A DNA stretch of 22,291 bases from an uncultured Clostridia bacterium (GCA_934183045.1 CAKPRW010000015.1:1-22291); one strand, 5' to 3'. Shown: positions 7,719-16,573, counted from the stretch's first letter. Made by a program: numbers and translations. The notes: a model not told the origin generated them from the sequence alone.

Positions 7719-8276
7719 ATGTATTTAATTGTTGGTTTAGGAAATCCAGAAGAAGAATATGCAAATACTAGGCATAACATGGGATTTGATACAATAAATA
7801 AATTAGCAAAACAATATAATATAGAAATAAATAAAAAGAAATTTAAAGGACTATATGGAACAGGGATAATAGAAGGTAAAAAAGTTATATTATTAAAGCC
7901 TCAAACATATATGAATTTAAGTGGAGAATCAATAAGAGAGATAGTAGACTTTTATAAAATACAGACTGAAGACATAATTCTTATATATGATGATATAGAT
8001 ATAGACGTAGGAATTATAAAAATAAGAAAAAAAGGAGGACCAGGAACTCATAACGGAATGAAATCTGTAATTAAACACTTAGGCACAGGGGATTTTGCTA
8101 GAGTAAGAGTAGGGATTGGTTCACCACAAAATAAAAGTGATTTAATAAATTATGTAATAGGAGCCATACCAAAAGAAGAACAAGAAAAGTTGGATCTTTC
8201 AACAACACTTGCAAAAGAGGCACTAATAGAAATTATAAAAAATGATGTAAATACGGCAATGAATAAATTTAATTAG
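7719..8276 (+). CDS. pth: Peptidyl-tRNA hydrolase
   Basis: Pth frees tRNAs from peptidyl-tRNA dropped by stalled ribosomes. The 185-residue protein has the family signatures: LIVGLGNPEEEYANTRHNMG with N9 and catalytic H19, PQTYMNLSG with N66, DDIDIDVG with D92, and GGPGTHNG with N112. These correspond to the known E. coli active-site residues N10, H20, N68, D93 and N114. AAAAGGAG precedes the ATG. It is the first gene of a four-gene run with the RNase gene, rimO and an unknown gene, all concerned with translation or RNA except the last. Confidence 0.97.
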   Translation: MYLIVGLGNPEEEYANTRHNMGFDTINKLAKQYNIEINKKKFKGLYGTGIIEGKKVILLKPQTYMNLSGESIREIVDFYKIQTEDIILIYDDIDIDVGIIKIRKKGGPGTHNGMKSVIKHLGTGDFARVRVGIGSPQNKSDLINYVIGAIPKEEQEKLDLSTTLAKEALIEIIKNDVNTAMNKFN

Positions 8277-8292
8277 AAAAGGAAAGAGGAAT

Positions 8293-9477
8293 ATGACAGA
8301 ATTATTTATACAAAATAATAAAGAAAAAAAGAAAATAGCATTAGTTGAAAATGAAAAATTAGTAGAGTATTATGAAGAAGAAGACTCAATGCAAAGAAAA
8401 GAAGGAAATATATACATAGGAATAGTAAAAGATATAGTAAAGGGAATGCAATCAGCTTTTGTAAATATTGGAACAGAAAAAAATAGCTTCATACACTTAA
8501 AAGATATACTACCTAAAATAGACGAAAAAAAGGAAAAATATGATGATACAATAACGATTTCAGATGTTATTAAACCTGGACAAAAAATATTAGTTCAAGT
8601 AAAAAAAGACAGTAATGAAAAAAAAGGAGCAAGAGTATCAACTCATATTAATTTACCAAGTAAATACATAGTATTGATGCCAAATACAGACATTATAACA
8701 GTTTCTCAAAAAATAGAAGATGAAGAAGAGCAAAAAAGATTAATAAAATTAGTTAGAGAAAACTTAGAAGAAGGAAATGGAGCTATAATAAGAACATCAG
8801 CACAGGGAAAAAGAGAAGAAATTGTAAATGATGTAAAAAGAATACAGAATAAGTGGAATAACATAATACAAACAAGTGTTGATCCTAACTTAAATAAAGC
8901 AAAAATGTTATATAAAAGCGAAGATATAGTAGAAAAAATACTAATAGATTTGGCTGATAAAAAAATACAAAAAGTAATAGTTAATACAAATGAAGAATAT
9001 AAAAGAATAAATAAATTAAAAGAGGAAAATGAAGAATATAAGAATATAGAAATAATATTAAAAAACAAACAAAATATTATGGATATATATGAAATTGAAA
9101 AACAAATAGAAAAAATAGAAAATAGAAAAGTATGGCTAAAATGTGGAGGATTTATAACAATTGATAAAACTGAAGCATTAACTGCAATAGATGTAAATAC
9201 AGGTAAATATACAGGAACTAAAAATCTAGAGCAAACAGTATTCAAAGTAAATAAAGAAGCAACAATAGAGATAGCAAAACAGTTGCGATTAAGAGATATA
9301 GGCGGAATTATTATTATTGATTACATAGATATGAAATATCAAGAAAATAAAGATGAAATACTAAAAATATTAGAAGAAGAGTTAAAAAAAGACAGAACAA
9401 AAACACAAATAGAAGGATTTACAAAATTAGATCTAATGGAATTAACAAGAAAACATATATGCAGTCATAAGGACTAA
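8293..9477 (+). CDS. rng: Ribonuclease E/G family endoribonuclease, short form
   Basis: RNase E/G enzymes cleave single-stranded AU-rich RNA from a 5' monophosphate end in rRNA maturation and mRNA decay. An S1-type RNA-binding domain lies near residues 37-118 (GNIYIGIVKDIVKGMQSAFV). The catalytic core is present, with metal-binding D300 in AIDVNTG and D343 in IIIDYIDM, 43 residues apart as in E. coli (D303 and D346). The protein stops soon after LTRKHICSHKD at residue 394, whereas E. coli RNase G has 489. The zinc-link CPxC and the tetramer-forming end are therefore missing, and only one cysteine remains there. No frameshift that restores them was seen. GGAAAGAGGA precedes the ATG, 16 bases after pth. 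Confidence 0.9.
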   Translation: MTELFIQNNKEKKKIALVENEKLVEYYEEEDSMQRKEGNIYIGIVKDIVKGMQSAFVNIGTEKNSFIHLKDILPKIDEKKEKYDDTITISDVIKPGQKILVQVKKDSNEKKGARVSTHINLPSKYIVLMPNTDIITVSQKIEDEEEQKRLIKLVRENLEEGNGAIIRTSAQGKREEIVNDVKRIQNKWNNIIQTSVDPNLNKAKMLYKSEDIVEKILIDLADKKIQKVIVNTNEEYKRINKLKEENEEYKNIEIILKNKQNIMDIYEIEKQIEKIENRKVWLKCGGFITIDKTEALTAIDVNTGKYTGTKNLEQTVFKVNKEATIEIAKQLRLRDIGGIIIIDYIDMKYQENKDEILKILEEELKKDRTKTQIEGFTKLDLMELTRKHICSHKD

Positions 9478-9493
9478 TAGAAAGGAATAAAAA

Positions 9494-10862
9494 ATGAATG
9501 TAGGATTTATATCACTTCGGATGTAGCAAAAACCTAATAGATACGGAAAATACAATTGGAATATTTAAAAAGAAAAATCATACAATAGTAAACAATGAAG
9601 AAAAAGCTGATATTATAGTAGTAAATACATGTGGATTTATAGAATCTGCTAAAGAAGAGGCTATAAATACAATATTAGAAATGGCAGAATATAAGAAGAA
9701 AAGATGTAAATATTTAATTGTAATGGGATGTTTAGTTCAAAGATATTATAATGATCTTGTTAAAGCATTACCAGAAGTAGATCTATTTATAAAAATCGAT
9801 GAGTATGACAAATTGTGGGATAAAGTAGAGGATTTATTAAAAAGAGATATAGTAGAAAAGTCTAAAACTAACAGTTCGAAAAAAATAACTGAAATTCCTA
9901 AAATGCCAATGTTTTTACAAGAAGAGTTTATGGATAGAACAATTACAACAGGCAAGAATTATGCTTATTTAAAAATAGGTGAAGGATGCAGTAACAAATG
10001 CACATACTGCGCAATTCCATATATAAGAGGTCCATTTGTAAGTAGAAAAAAAGAAGATATAATAGAAGAAGCAAAAAAGATTTCAAAACAAGGAATTAAA
10101 GAAATAATAATTATTGCACAAGATACTACTAAATATGGTGTAGATATTTATGGAGAAAGTAAACTAGCAGAATTATTACAAGAATTAAGTGAAATAGAAG
10201 AAATAAAATGGATTAGATTTTTGTATTCTTATCCAGAAGGAATTACAGATGAACTAATTGATGTTGTAGCAAAAAATGAAAAAATAGCAAAATATTTTGA
10301 TATACCAATTCAACATATATCTAATTCAATATTAAAGAAAATGAATAGAAGAACAAGTAAAGAAGATATTGAGAGATTAATAGAAAAGATAAAAAATAAA
10401 ATACCTAATGTTACATTAAGGACAAGTTTAATTGTAGGATTTCCAGGAGAGACTGAAGAAAACTTTAAAGAATTACAACAGTTTGTAGAAAAAACAAAGT
10501 TTGATAAACTAGGTGTATTTATGTATTCAAAAGAGGATGGAACTCCAGCAGAAAAAATGCCTAATCAAATTCATGGGAATACTAAAAAAGCAAGATATCG
10601 TAGAATTATGGAAAAACAACAAGAAATTTCTAAAAATAAATTACAAAAAAAGATAAATAAAAAATACGATGTAATGATAGAAGAAATGTCTTTTGATGGT
10701 AAATATCTTATTGGAAGAACGATGCAAGATGTGCCTGAAATTGATGGATTAGTATATATTAAGAATGATAAAAATTTATCAGATAAATTAATAAATACTA
10801 TACAAAAATGTGAAATAGTAGACGTTAGTGAATATGATTTAATAGCAAAAAATCTTAAATAG
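9494..10862 (+). CDS. rimO: Ribosomal protein S12 methylthiotransferase RimO, +1 frameshift after codon 8
   Basis: RimO is a radical-SAM enzyme that methylthiolates an aspartate of ribosomal protein S12. With AAAGGA before ATG 9494, the frame reads MNVGFISL and then hits TAG at 9524. Skipping one base (C9518) restores GCSKNLIDTENT and an intact frame to 10862, giving 455 residues. The rebuilt protein has N-terminal cluster cysteines C10, C46 and C79, the radical-SAM triad C165, C169 and C172 (CSNKCTYC), RimO-type YPEGITDELI, DIPIQH and EDGTPAEKMPNQI, and a C-terminal TRAM domain. A restart at ATG 9681 would lose C10 and C46 and has no ribosome site. The extra base may be a programmed +1 site, a recent mutation or a sequencing error. 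Confidence 0.9.
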
Positions 10863-10871
10863 GAGGAAAAT

Positions 10872-12107
10872 ATGGATATTAAATTAAAGAATGGTGACCG
10901 TGTAAAAGTTGATATTATACAAAAAGGAAATATGTATGAATATTATATTAATAATACAAAAATAGGTGTATACGATCCAAAAATAATGGAAGATAATATA
11001 TTGATGTTACAGAATACGTTGGAAAATGAATTATCTAGTCAGATTAAAGATGGTATAAACTCAATAGATAAAAGCCAAATTGAAGCAGAAGCACAAAGAA
11101 ATGAAAAAATATTGGAATATGTGGAAGAACAAGGGATAGAAAGAGAACGCGTAAAAGGAATTACTGTTGTAGAACTTAAAGGAAAAGAAAAGGAAAGAGA
11201 TCAAAGCGATAATGATAGAAAGAGCAGTTCTGAAGAACATCAAGGAAATGGAGAAAATAATAGACAATATACAACTAAAGATATAAATGTAAAACAAGAA
11301 ATAGATTTAAATGAAAGAGCAAATGATATGAAAAACTTAAAACAATGGTTGGGCGGAAATTTACCACCAGAAGCTAGAAAAATAGCTGTAGTTGAATCAT
11401 ATCAAATGAATCAATATAAAGATGAAAATGGCAAAGAATATGGAAACTCAACAAGATATTCATTAGGAGTTATAGATAAGGACAATAATATTGTACCGTT
11501 ACAAAAATATATTCCAAGTTTAAGACAAAGAGATTCAGCTGGAACAAATCCAACACAGTCTAAATATCAAGTTGATAAAAGCGGTGAAGTAGAAGAAGAC
11601 AAAATTTTAAGTGAATATGAAATTGGAGATAAAGTTATACAAATTGATAATAAAGAAATGGGAAGAATAGAAGTAAATGTTGGAAAAGAAGAACATGGAG
11701 GAAATGAAACATTAGGAGTTCAAATCAGAGACAGCAATACAACATTCGCTACAGATACAGAAACTAGAAGAGTTATTGGAGAGTATGAAGCTAATGGTGA
11801 ATATACAGTTGATGAAGACCTTAAAGAAGCAAAATTGCATAATGAAAATGATTGTGACAAAATTACAAGAGAAGACATAGATGGTGATCCTAACACAAAA
11901 TCACATGATCATTTAGATAAAATAGATTTTGACGAATTGGCAACTAAATGGGGATTTTATATGGATGGTAAACCAGATGCGGAAAAAGCAAGAGAATATT
12001 TAGAAAAACAAATAGAAGAAAATCCAAATAAAACCATAGAAGAAAATATAGAAGATTTGACAGATGACTTTAATGATGACTTTGGCGGAAGGGGAGCTAG
12101 AATGTAA
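10872..12107 (+). CDS. Hypothetical acidic protein, last gene of the pth operon
   Basis: I do not recognise this 411-residue protein. It has no signal peptide or membrane helix, so it is probably cytoplasmic. The N-terminal third is partly helical (residues about 35-110, rich in Glu, Lys and Gln). Next comes a polar linker (about 110-135), then a middle region that looks folded (about 150-310), with motifs KQWLGGNLPPEARKIAVVES, YSLGVIDKDNNIVPLQKYIP and GIEV-like strands around GKEEHGGNETLGVQ and TETRRVIGEYE. The C-terminus is Asp/Glu-rich, ending FNDDFGGRGARM. AGGAGG overlaps the rimO stop codon and precedes the ATG by a few bases, so it is translated from the same message. A terminator follows. 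The link to translation genes may be only positional. Confidence 0.85.
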   Translation: MDIKLKNGDRVKVDIIQKGNMYEYYINNTKIGVYDPKIMEDNILMLQNTLENELSSQIKDGINSIDKSQIEAEAQRNEKILEYVEEQGIERERVKGITVVELKGKEKERDQSDNDRKSSSEEHQGNGENNRQYTTKDINVKQEIDLNERANDMKNLKQWLGGNLPPEARKIAVVESYQMNQYKDENGKEYGNSTRYSLGVIDKDNNIVPLQKYIPSLRQRDSAGTNPTQSKYQVDKSGEVEEDKILSEYEIGDKVIQIDNKEMGRIEVNVGKEEHGGNETLGVQIRDSNTTFATDTETRRVIGEYEANGEYTVDEDLKEAKLHNENDCDKITREDIDGDPNTKSHDHLDKIDFDELATKWGFYMDGKPDAEKAREYLEKQIEENPNKTIEENIEDLTDDFNDDFGGRGARM

Positions 12108-12113
12108 AAAATG

Positions 12114-12157
12114 AAAAGTTATAAATGTGTAAAAATAAGCAATTTATAACTTTTTTT
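12114..12157 (+). terminator. Intrinsic terminator of the pth operon
   Basis: AAAAGTTATAAAT (12114-12126) pairs with ATTTATAACTTTT (12142-12154), followed by more T residues. Confidence 0.75.
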
Positions 12158-12176
12158 ATTATTATTGTAAAGAAAT

Positions 12177-12205
12177 TTGCTAAAAAATGTCGCATATGGT
12201 ATAAT
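12177..12205 (+). promoter_or_regulatory. Sigma-A-type promoter with extended -10
   Basis: TTGCTA (12177-12182), a 17-base spacer and TATAAT (12200-12205), with TGG directly before the -10 box, as in the tig promoter. Confidence 0.7.
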
Positions 12206-12242
12206 AAACAAGTACAAATGTAAAAATTAAAGAGGTGTGATA

Positions 12243-12587
12243 ATGACAATATTCACGGTAATATATGTATTAATATTTATAATATTTGCATTGATAGCAT
12301 ATGCAATCTTACAAATAAAACTATTTGGGATGAATGTAAAAGATTTTTGGTCTTTTATTGATGCAAACCAAATGTTAGATAAATTATATAAATTTGCACA
12401 ACAATATGAAAATATGTCTCCTCAGGAGCAAGTAATATATTTATCAGAAGCGGAAAAAATATTTACTGCTTTTGATAAAGTGCCAGATACTTTATGGGAA
12501 GAAGAATATGATAAATATAAAGAAGTGTTAAAAAAATATAAAGACATAAAAATGTTAAGATGGGCAGAAACAAATAAAACAAAATAA
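12243..12587 (+). CDS. Small single-pass membrane protein, unknown function
   Basis: The 114-residue product starts at ATG 12243: AGAGGTG (12231-12237) is the ribosome site, and an in-frame GTG at 12237 overlaps it and is too close to be used. Residues about 2-25 form one hydrophobic helix (TIFTVIYVLIFIIFALIAYA). The rest is a soluble, helical, charged domain (LDKLYKFAQQYENMSPQEQ, then YDKYKEVLKKYKDIK) probably on the cytoplasmic side. I do not recognise the family. It has its own promoter and shares a two-way terminator with the convergent acyl-CoA synthetase gene, so it appears to be a single-gene unit. Confidence 0.8.
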   Translation: MTIFTVIYVLIFIIFALIAYAILQIKLFGMNVKDFWSFIDANQMLDKLYKFAQQYENMSPQEQVIYLSEAEKIFTAFDKVPDTLWEEEYDKYKEVLKKYKDIKMLRWAETNKTK

Positions 12588-12626
12588 AATTATCCCTGAT
12601 TCTAATTTTGAATCAGGGGTAATTTT
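12586..12626. terminator. Bidirectional terminator
   Basis: A 17-base stem with one wobble pair (12586-12602 with 12610-12626, core CCCTGATTC / GAATCAGGG) lies between two converging genes. It overlaps the last bases of both. Confidence 0.85.
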
Positions 12627-14367
12627 ATTTTTTATCATCTATTTTCATATTATTACCATAACGTTTTACTTTTTGTGTTGTAGTTTTTTCAAATTCCTTA
12701 TCACGAATAACAAATCCCTTAATATGTTTGTAATTTGGTAATTTTTTATTTACACCACTAACTGCATCTGAAATAACTTTCCAAACTTCTTCTTTAGTAG
12801 GAACACTACCTTTTAAATATTCTGTAATAGCTTCAATATTAGGATAAATTTGAGCATTTATATAAGTTTCATCATCATTTTCTTTTTGTATTCCTAAAAC
12901 TAATGATTCAGAAATTAAAGGATTGTCATTTAAATAATATTCAACTTCTTCAGGATAAATATTTTTACCATTTTTAGTAACTATAACACTTTTACATCTT
13001 CCAGTAATATATAAGTAACCATTTTCATCAATTTTGCCTAGATCACCTGTATGGAACCAACCGTCTTTAATAACTTTTTTTGTTTCTTCTTCATTTTTGT
13101 AATATCCAAGCATTACATTTGGACCTTTTACAATTATTTCTCCAACACCTTCAGAATTTGGATTATCTATTTTATATTCTACATTAGGAATTGGCAATCC
13201 TGCACTGTCATCCTTTTGGAAAAAGTCTGTATTTCCAGCAACTAAAGGAGAACATTCTGTTAAACCATATCCTTGTAATGTATTTAGATTTAAATCTCTG
13301 AAATCAGAAACTATATTAGGATTTGCAGCAGCTGCGCCAACTATAAAGACACGAAGTCTTCCACCAAGTGTGTTTTTGACTTTTGTTTTGACAATTTTCT
13401 TCATAAAAAAAGGTAATGAAGAAAAAGGATTTTCATTTTTCTTTTTATATTTTTCAGGTAATGACTGATTCATATTTTTTACAATATTTTTATGTAATTT
13501 TTCTAATAATAATGGAACACACAAAATTACAGAAGGATGAAATTCGGACATATTTTTTGCTATATATCTTAATCCTTCGCAATGAGCAATGCTTGCACCG
13601 CTGTATATAGGAAGCAAAAATCCTAATGTACATTCGTAAGTATGATGCAAAGGTAATACAGAGAAGAATAAATCACTTCTTTTAACTTTTACTATTCCAT
13701 AAGTTGAAAGTATATTAGAACATATATTTCTTTGAGATAGGCAAACTCCTTTTGCGCTACCAGTAGTTCCAGAAGTAAATAATAAAATTTTTAACTCATC
13801 AGGATTTACTTCAATATTATCAAAATCGTTTATTCCATTGTCATATAGTTTTTTTCCTTCTTGTTTAATAAAAGAAAAAGAACAACAATCTTTGTCTTCA
13901 GTTTTATCAAATTGTATAAAAAAGGTTTCTTTACAATCAAGTTTGTCTTTGTTTTCTAAAAGAGGTTTTAAATTTTTGTTATCTCCTAAAATACAAACAG
14001 ACTCAGATACATTCATAAAATTAATAACATCATCAGTATGTAATTCTTTGTCAATAGGAACAACAATTCCCACAATACTTGCTGCTAAATATGAAACACA
14101 CCAACTGTAGCTGTTTTTCCCAATAACGGCTATTCTTTTATTTGAAAATCCTTTATTAATTAAACTAGTTCCTAAATATATTACATCATTTTTAAAATCT
14201 TCATATGTAATAGAAATAATATTACCGTCAGCATCCTTTTTCTTAAAAGCTGTTCTAGAACGATAGATATCTGCAGATCTATATAGCATTTGTTTGAAAT
14301 TTGTAATATCTTCTGTTTTATGATATTTTTTTTGTAGTTTTTCTGCTGTTGTAGAATGTTTGTCCAT
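12625..14367 (-). CDS. AMP-dependent acyl-CoA synthetase, long-chain fatty-acid type
   Basis: This 580-residue adenylate-forming enzyme would activate a carboxylic acid with ATP and transfer it to CoA or another thiol. Visible core motifs: P-loop FTSGTTGSAKG (197-207), YGLTE (367-371), the ATP-binding HTGDLG (439-444), hinge and following motif ITGRCKSVIVTKNGKNIYPE (455 onward), and a C-terminal Lys-rich TTTQKVKRYGN that may hold the catalytic lysine. The overall layout fits long-chain fatty acid-CoA ligases, but substrate and thiol acceptor cannot be told. No membrane helix is clear. GAGGAGGA precedes the ATG. It is the second gene of a minus-strand pair, 31 bases after the anchored unknown protein. 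Confidence 0.9.
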   Translation of the reverse strand: MDKHSTTAEKLQKKYHKTEDITNFKQMLYRSADIYRSRTAFKKKDADGNIISITYEDFKNDVIYLGTSLINKGFSNKRIAVIGKNSYSWCVSYLAASIVGIVVPIDKELHTDDVINFMNVSESVCILGDNKNLKPLLENKDKLDCKETFFIQFDKTEDKDCCSFSFIKQEGKKLYDNGINDFDNIEVNPDELKILLFTSGTTGSAKGVCLSQRNICSNILSTYGIVKVKRSDLFFSVLPLHHTYECTLGFLLPIYSGASIAHCEGLRYIAKNMSEFHPSVILCVPLLLEKLHKNIVKNMNQSLPEKYKKKNENPFSSLPFFMKKIVKTKVKNTLGGRLRVFIVGAAAANPNIVSDFRDLNLNTLQGYGLTECSPLVAGNTDFFQKDDSAGLPIPNVEYKIDNPNSEGVGEIIVKGPNVMLGYYKNEEETKKVIKDGWFHTGDLGKIDENGYLYITGRCKSVIVTKNGKNIYPEEVEYYLNDNPLISESLVLGIQKENDDETYINAQIYPNIEAITEYLKGSVPTKEEVWKVISDAVSGVNKKLPNYKHIKGFVIRDKEFEKTTTQKVKRYGNNMKIDDKK

Positions 14368-14398
14368 TTAAAATCCTCCTCTTATTTTACATGTGTTT

Positions 14399-15193
14399 TT
14401 AATATCTATAAAAGTTTAAATTCGTATTTTGTTTTAAAATAATATTTCCATCATAAATTGTTTTAGTTTCGTTTTCTAATGGAATGTCGATATATACCGT
14501 GCATTTAAAGTTTTGATCTAAATTATTTGTAATTAGAATATCAAATGATAAACTACACGAAATATTATTTAATAATATATTACATTTTTTTAATAGAGAT
14601 CCATCATAAGTAATTGGCGAAGATGTATCAGTTATTGTATAATCAGATTTTATATTTTGATTAGTGTAACTTAGAGTGATTGGGTTTGCTAAATTATTAT
14701 ATAAAGTAGGAGTATCTAAGTTTGTTTCATCTTGAGATGTTACATCAAAATCTAATTTATCTTGAATGATATTTTCTTCGATAATTTTACTATTAGAAAA
14801 ATTATTAATACTTTTAAAATATAGCTTTGGTTCTCCAAGTGATGGCATATTATTAAAATTTATATTTTCAATTGAAACTTTTTTTAAAGTGTTTTCTAAA
14901 GTATTTTCACCAGTTGTATTAGAAATAAATAATGCCATATCTGTATATTGGTATAAATTTTCTATTGTATAATTATTTGCAGAAATATTTTTATTTTTTG
15001 CATCGCAACTACTAAAAAAAGCAATTCTATTAATTCTAAAAATAGTAGATTGATTTTTATCTGCAAAAGGTAAAATGCTATTTTCAAAGTTTCTTTTTAA
15101 AACGTATTTATTAAAAACTAAATATGAAAGAAAAAATACTATTAAAAATAAAATAATAGCTATTATTACTAATATTGTTTTTTTCTTATCCAT
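14399..15193 (-). CDS. Membrane-anchored extracytoplasmic protein, unknown function
   Basis: The 264-residue protein has a basic start (MDKKK) and one helix at about residues 6-29, which may be an uncleaved anchor. The remainder is Asn/Ser/Thr-rich with alternating hydrophobics, suggesting a beta-rich domain outside the membrane. Cysteines occur in FFSSCDAK, KKCNILL, ISCSL and FKCTVY, so disulfides are possible. I do not recognise the family. Recognisable stretches are IENLYQYTDMALFIS and, near the C-terminus, LDQNFKCTVYIDIPLENET. AGGAGGAA precedes the ATG on the minus strand. The acyl-CoA synthetase gene follows after 31 bases, implying cotranscription. Confidence 0.8.
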   Translation of the reverse strand: MDKKKTILVIIAIILFLIVFFLSYLVFNKYVLKRNFENSILPFADKNQSTIFRINRIAFFSSCDAKNKNISANNYTIENLYQYTDMALFISNTTGENTLENTLKKVSIENINFNNMPSLGEPKLYFKSINNFSNSKIIEENIIQDKLDFDVTSQDETNLDTPTLYNNLANPITLSYTNQNIKSDYTITDTSSPITYDGSLLKKCNILLNNISCSLSFDILITNNLDQNFKCTVYIDIPLENETKTIYDGNIILKQNTNLNFYRY

Positions 15194-15216
15194 AATTCCT
15201 CCTATGTGTTTATATT

Positions 15217-15245
15217 ATAATATTATAAAAAATTAATAAAAGCAA
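15217..15245 (-). promoter_or_regulatory. Promoter of the minus-strand pair
   Basis: Read on the minus strand, TTGCTT (15240-15245), a 17-base spacer and TATTAT (15217-15222), shortly before the AGGAGG of the anchored protein gene. Confidence 0.5.
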
Positions 15246-15273
15246 GTGTTAAAAAAATTTCCATATATTTAAA

Positions 15274-15302
15274 TTGACAAAAAAATACTTAAAAGGTAAA
15301 AT
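15274..15302 (+). promoter_or_regulatory. Consensus sigma-A promoter of the glucosaminidase gene
   Basis: TTGACA (15274-15279), a 17-base spacer and TAAAAT (15297-15302). Transcription would begin near 15309, leaving a leader of only about 10 bases before ATG 15319. Confidence 0.7.
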
Positions 15303-15318
15303 TGTAGTAGGTGATGCT

Positions 15319-16566
15319 ATGAATGCAAAAGATAAGAGAAAAAAAAGCATAAAAATCACGCTAAAAAATAGTTTATGTTTTTTGGCTTTTATTATTAGTT
15401 TATTATATGTAGTTATATTTTATGATAGATATTTTGTAAAAAATAATGTTTTTGCAAGGGAAACAAATAGTGATACAAGTGAAGTTAAAATTAGTAAGGC
15501 TAGTCAAGTTGATATTGATGATTTGTTGGATATTAAAGAAGACAATGAAAATAAAGAAGAATATTCTGTTGAAGAAGTTGATTTAGAATATATAACTAAA
15601 TATAGAAATAATCCTAAATTGCCTAAGAATACTATACAAGTTGTTCAAGAAGGAAGAGAAGGTAAACAACAAATTACAAATAAAAAGACATACGAAAATG
15701 GACAAGTAGTAAAAGAAGAACAAGTATCTATAAAAATAACTAAAGCAGCTATTGATAAAATTGTAGAAGTAGGTACAGGAAGTAGTACAACAGTTTATAA
15801 AGCAAAAGTTGGAGATAATTTATTTGTAACATCAGATAGATTATCTGTTATGAGTGAAAATAATGATAGCTCAGTAAAAGTAGCGACTTTAGAAAAAGGA
15901 AATAAGCTAAAATTATTAGAAATACCAGATCAACAATGGTATAGAATATCAAGTGGAAGTGTTGTAGGATATGTAAAATCAGAATCTACTACAACTGAAA
16001 ACAAAGAAGAAAAAACTCAACAACAAAATAGTAGTCAAACCAGTGGGGCAAAAACAAAAGCTGAATTGAATTCTTCATTAAGCTTTGATATGCAATTAAA
16101 TAAACCAAGCGGACTCACATTAGATCAATTTAAAAAGGTATTAACAGATTCAAAAGATGTTAATAAGATATTCGAACAAAATGCAGAATATTTCTACTAT
16201 ATAGAAAAACAATACAATATAAATGGAATATTCGTAGCTTCAATGGGAATTCACGAAAGTGCATGGGGAACATCTAAATTAGCAAAAAATAAAAACAATT
16301 TATTTGGATATGGAGCATATGATTCAAATCCATATAATGGTGCATATAATTTTTCTAGTTATTCAGAAAGTGTGGACTTGTTAGCAAGAGTATTAGTTAA
16401 ATATTATATAAATCCAAAAGGAACTAGTATTTATGGAAGTGAAAAAGCCATGGGAACATATTATAATGGTTCTACATTAACAGGAGTTAACACAAGGTAT
16501 GCAACTGATAAACAATGGGCTAATAAAGTATATAATTATATGAAATATTTATATAACAAATTATAA
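15319..16566 (+). CDS. Cell-wall hydrolase: TM anchor, G5, SH3b and glucosaminidase domains
   Basis: This 415-residue surface protein probably cleaves the glycan strands of peptidoglycan. ATG 15319 is chosen because AGGTGAT lies just before it; an in-frame TTG at 15274 is the -35 box of the promoter. After a basic start (MNAKDKRKKSIK) a helix spans about residues 16-37. A G5-like domain follows at about 85-152 (IQVVQEGREGKQQ, KTYENGQVVKEEQV, VEVGTG), then a bacterial SH3 domain at about 165-220 (LSVMSENNDSSVK, WYRISSGSVVGYV). After a Gln/Ser/Thr linker comes the glucosaminidase domain at about 285-415, with probable catalytic E313 in GIHESAWGTSKLA and NNLFGYGAYD. This combination is typical of LytG/Atl-like autolysins. 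Confidence 0.92.
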   Translation: MNAKDKRKKSIKITLKNSLCFLAFIISLLYVVIFYDRYFVKNNVFARETNSDTSEVKISKASQVDIDDLLDIKEDNENKEEYSVEEVDLEYITKYRNNPKLPKNTIQVVQEGREGKQQITNKKTYENGQVVKEEQVSIKITKAAIDKIVEVGTGSSTTVYKAKVGDNLFVTSDRLSVMSENNDSSVKVATLEKGNKLKLLEIPDQQWYRISSGSVVGYVKSESTTTENKEEKTQQQNSSQTSGAKTKAELNSSLSFDMQLNKPSGLTLDQFKKVLTDSKDVNKIFEQNAEYFYYIEKQYNINGIFVASMGIHESAWGTSKLAKNKNNLFGYGAYDSNPYNGAYNFSSYSESVDLLARVLVKYYINPKGTSIYGSEKAMGTYYNGSTLTGVNTRYATDKQWANKVYNYMKYLYNKL

Positions 16567-16573
16567 AAAAATC

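Noticed and set aside
8706..9245. Long antisense open frame opposite the RNase E/G gene
   Set aside because: It is a by-product of AT-rich sense codons; the sense strand encodes a clear family protein.
9681..9683. ATG 9681 as the true start of rimO
   Set aside because: No ribosome site, and it would drop two of three N-terminal cluster cysteines that are perfectly encoded upstream after the frameshift.
15274..15318. TTG at 15274 as the start of the glucosaminidase gene
   Set aside because: It is the -35 hexamer of a consensus promoter and has no ribosome site; ATG 15319 has AGGTGAT upstream.
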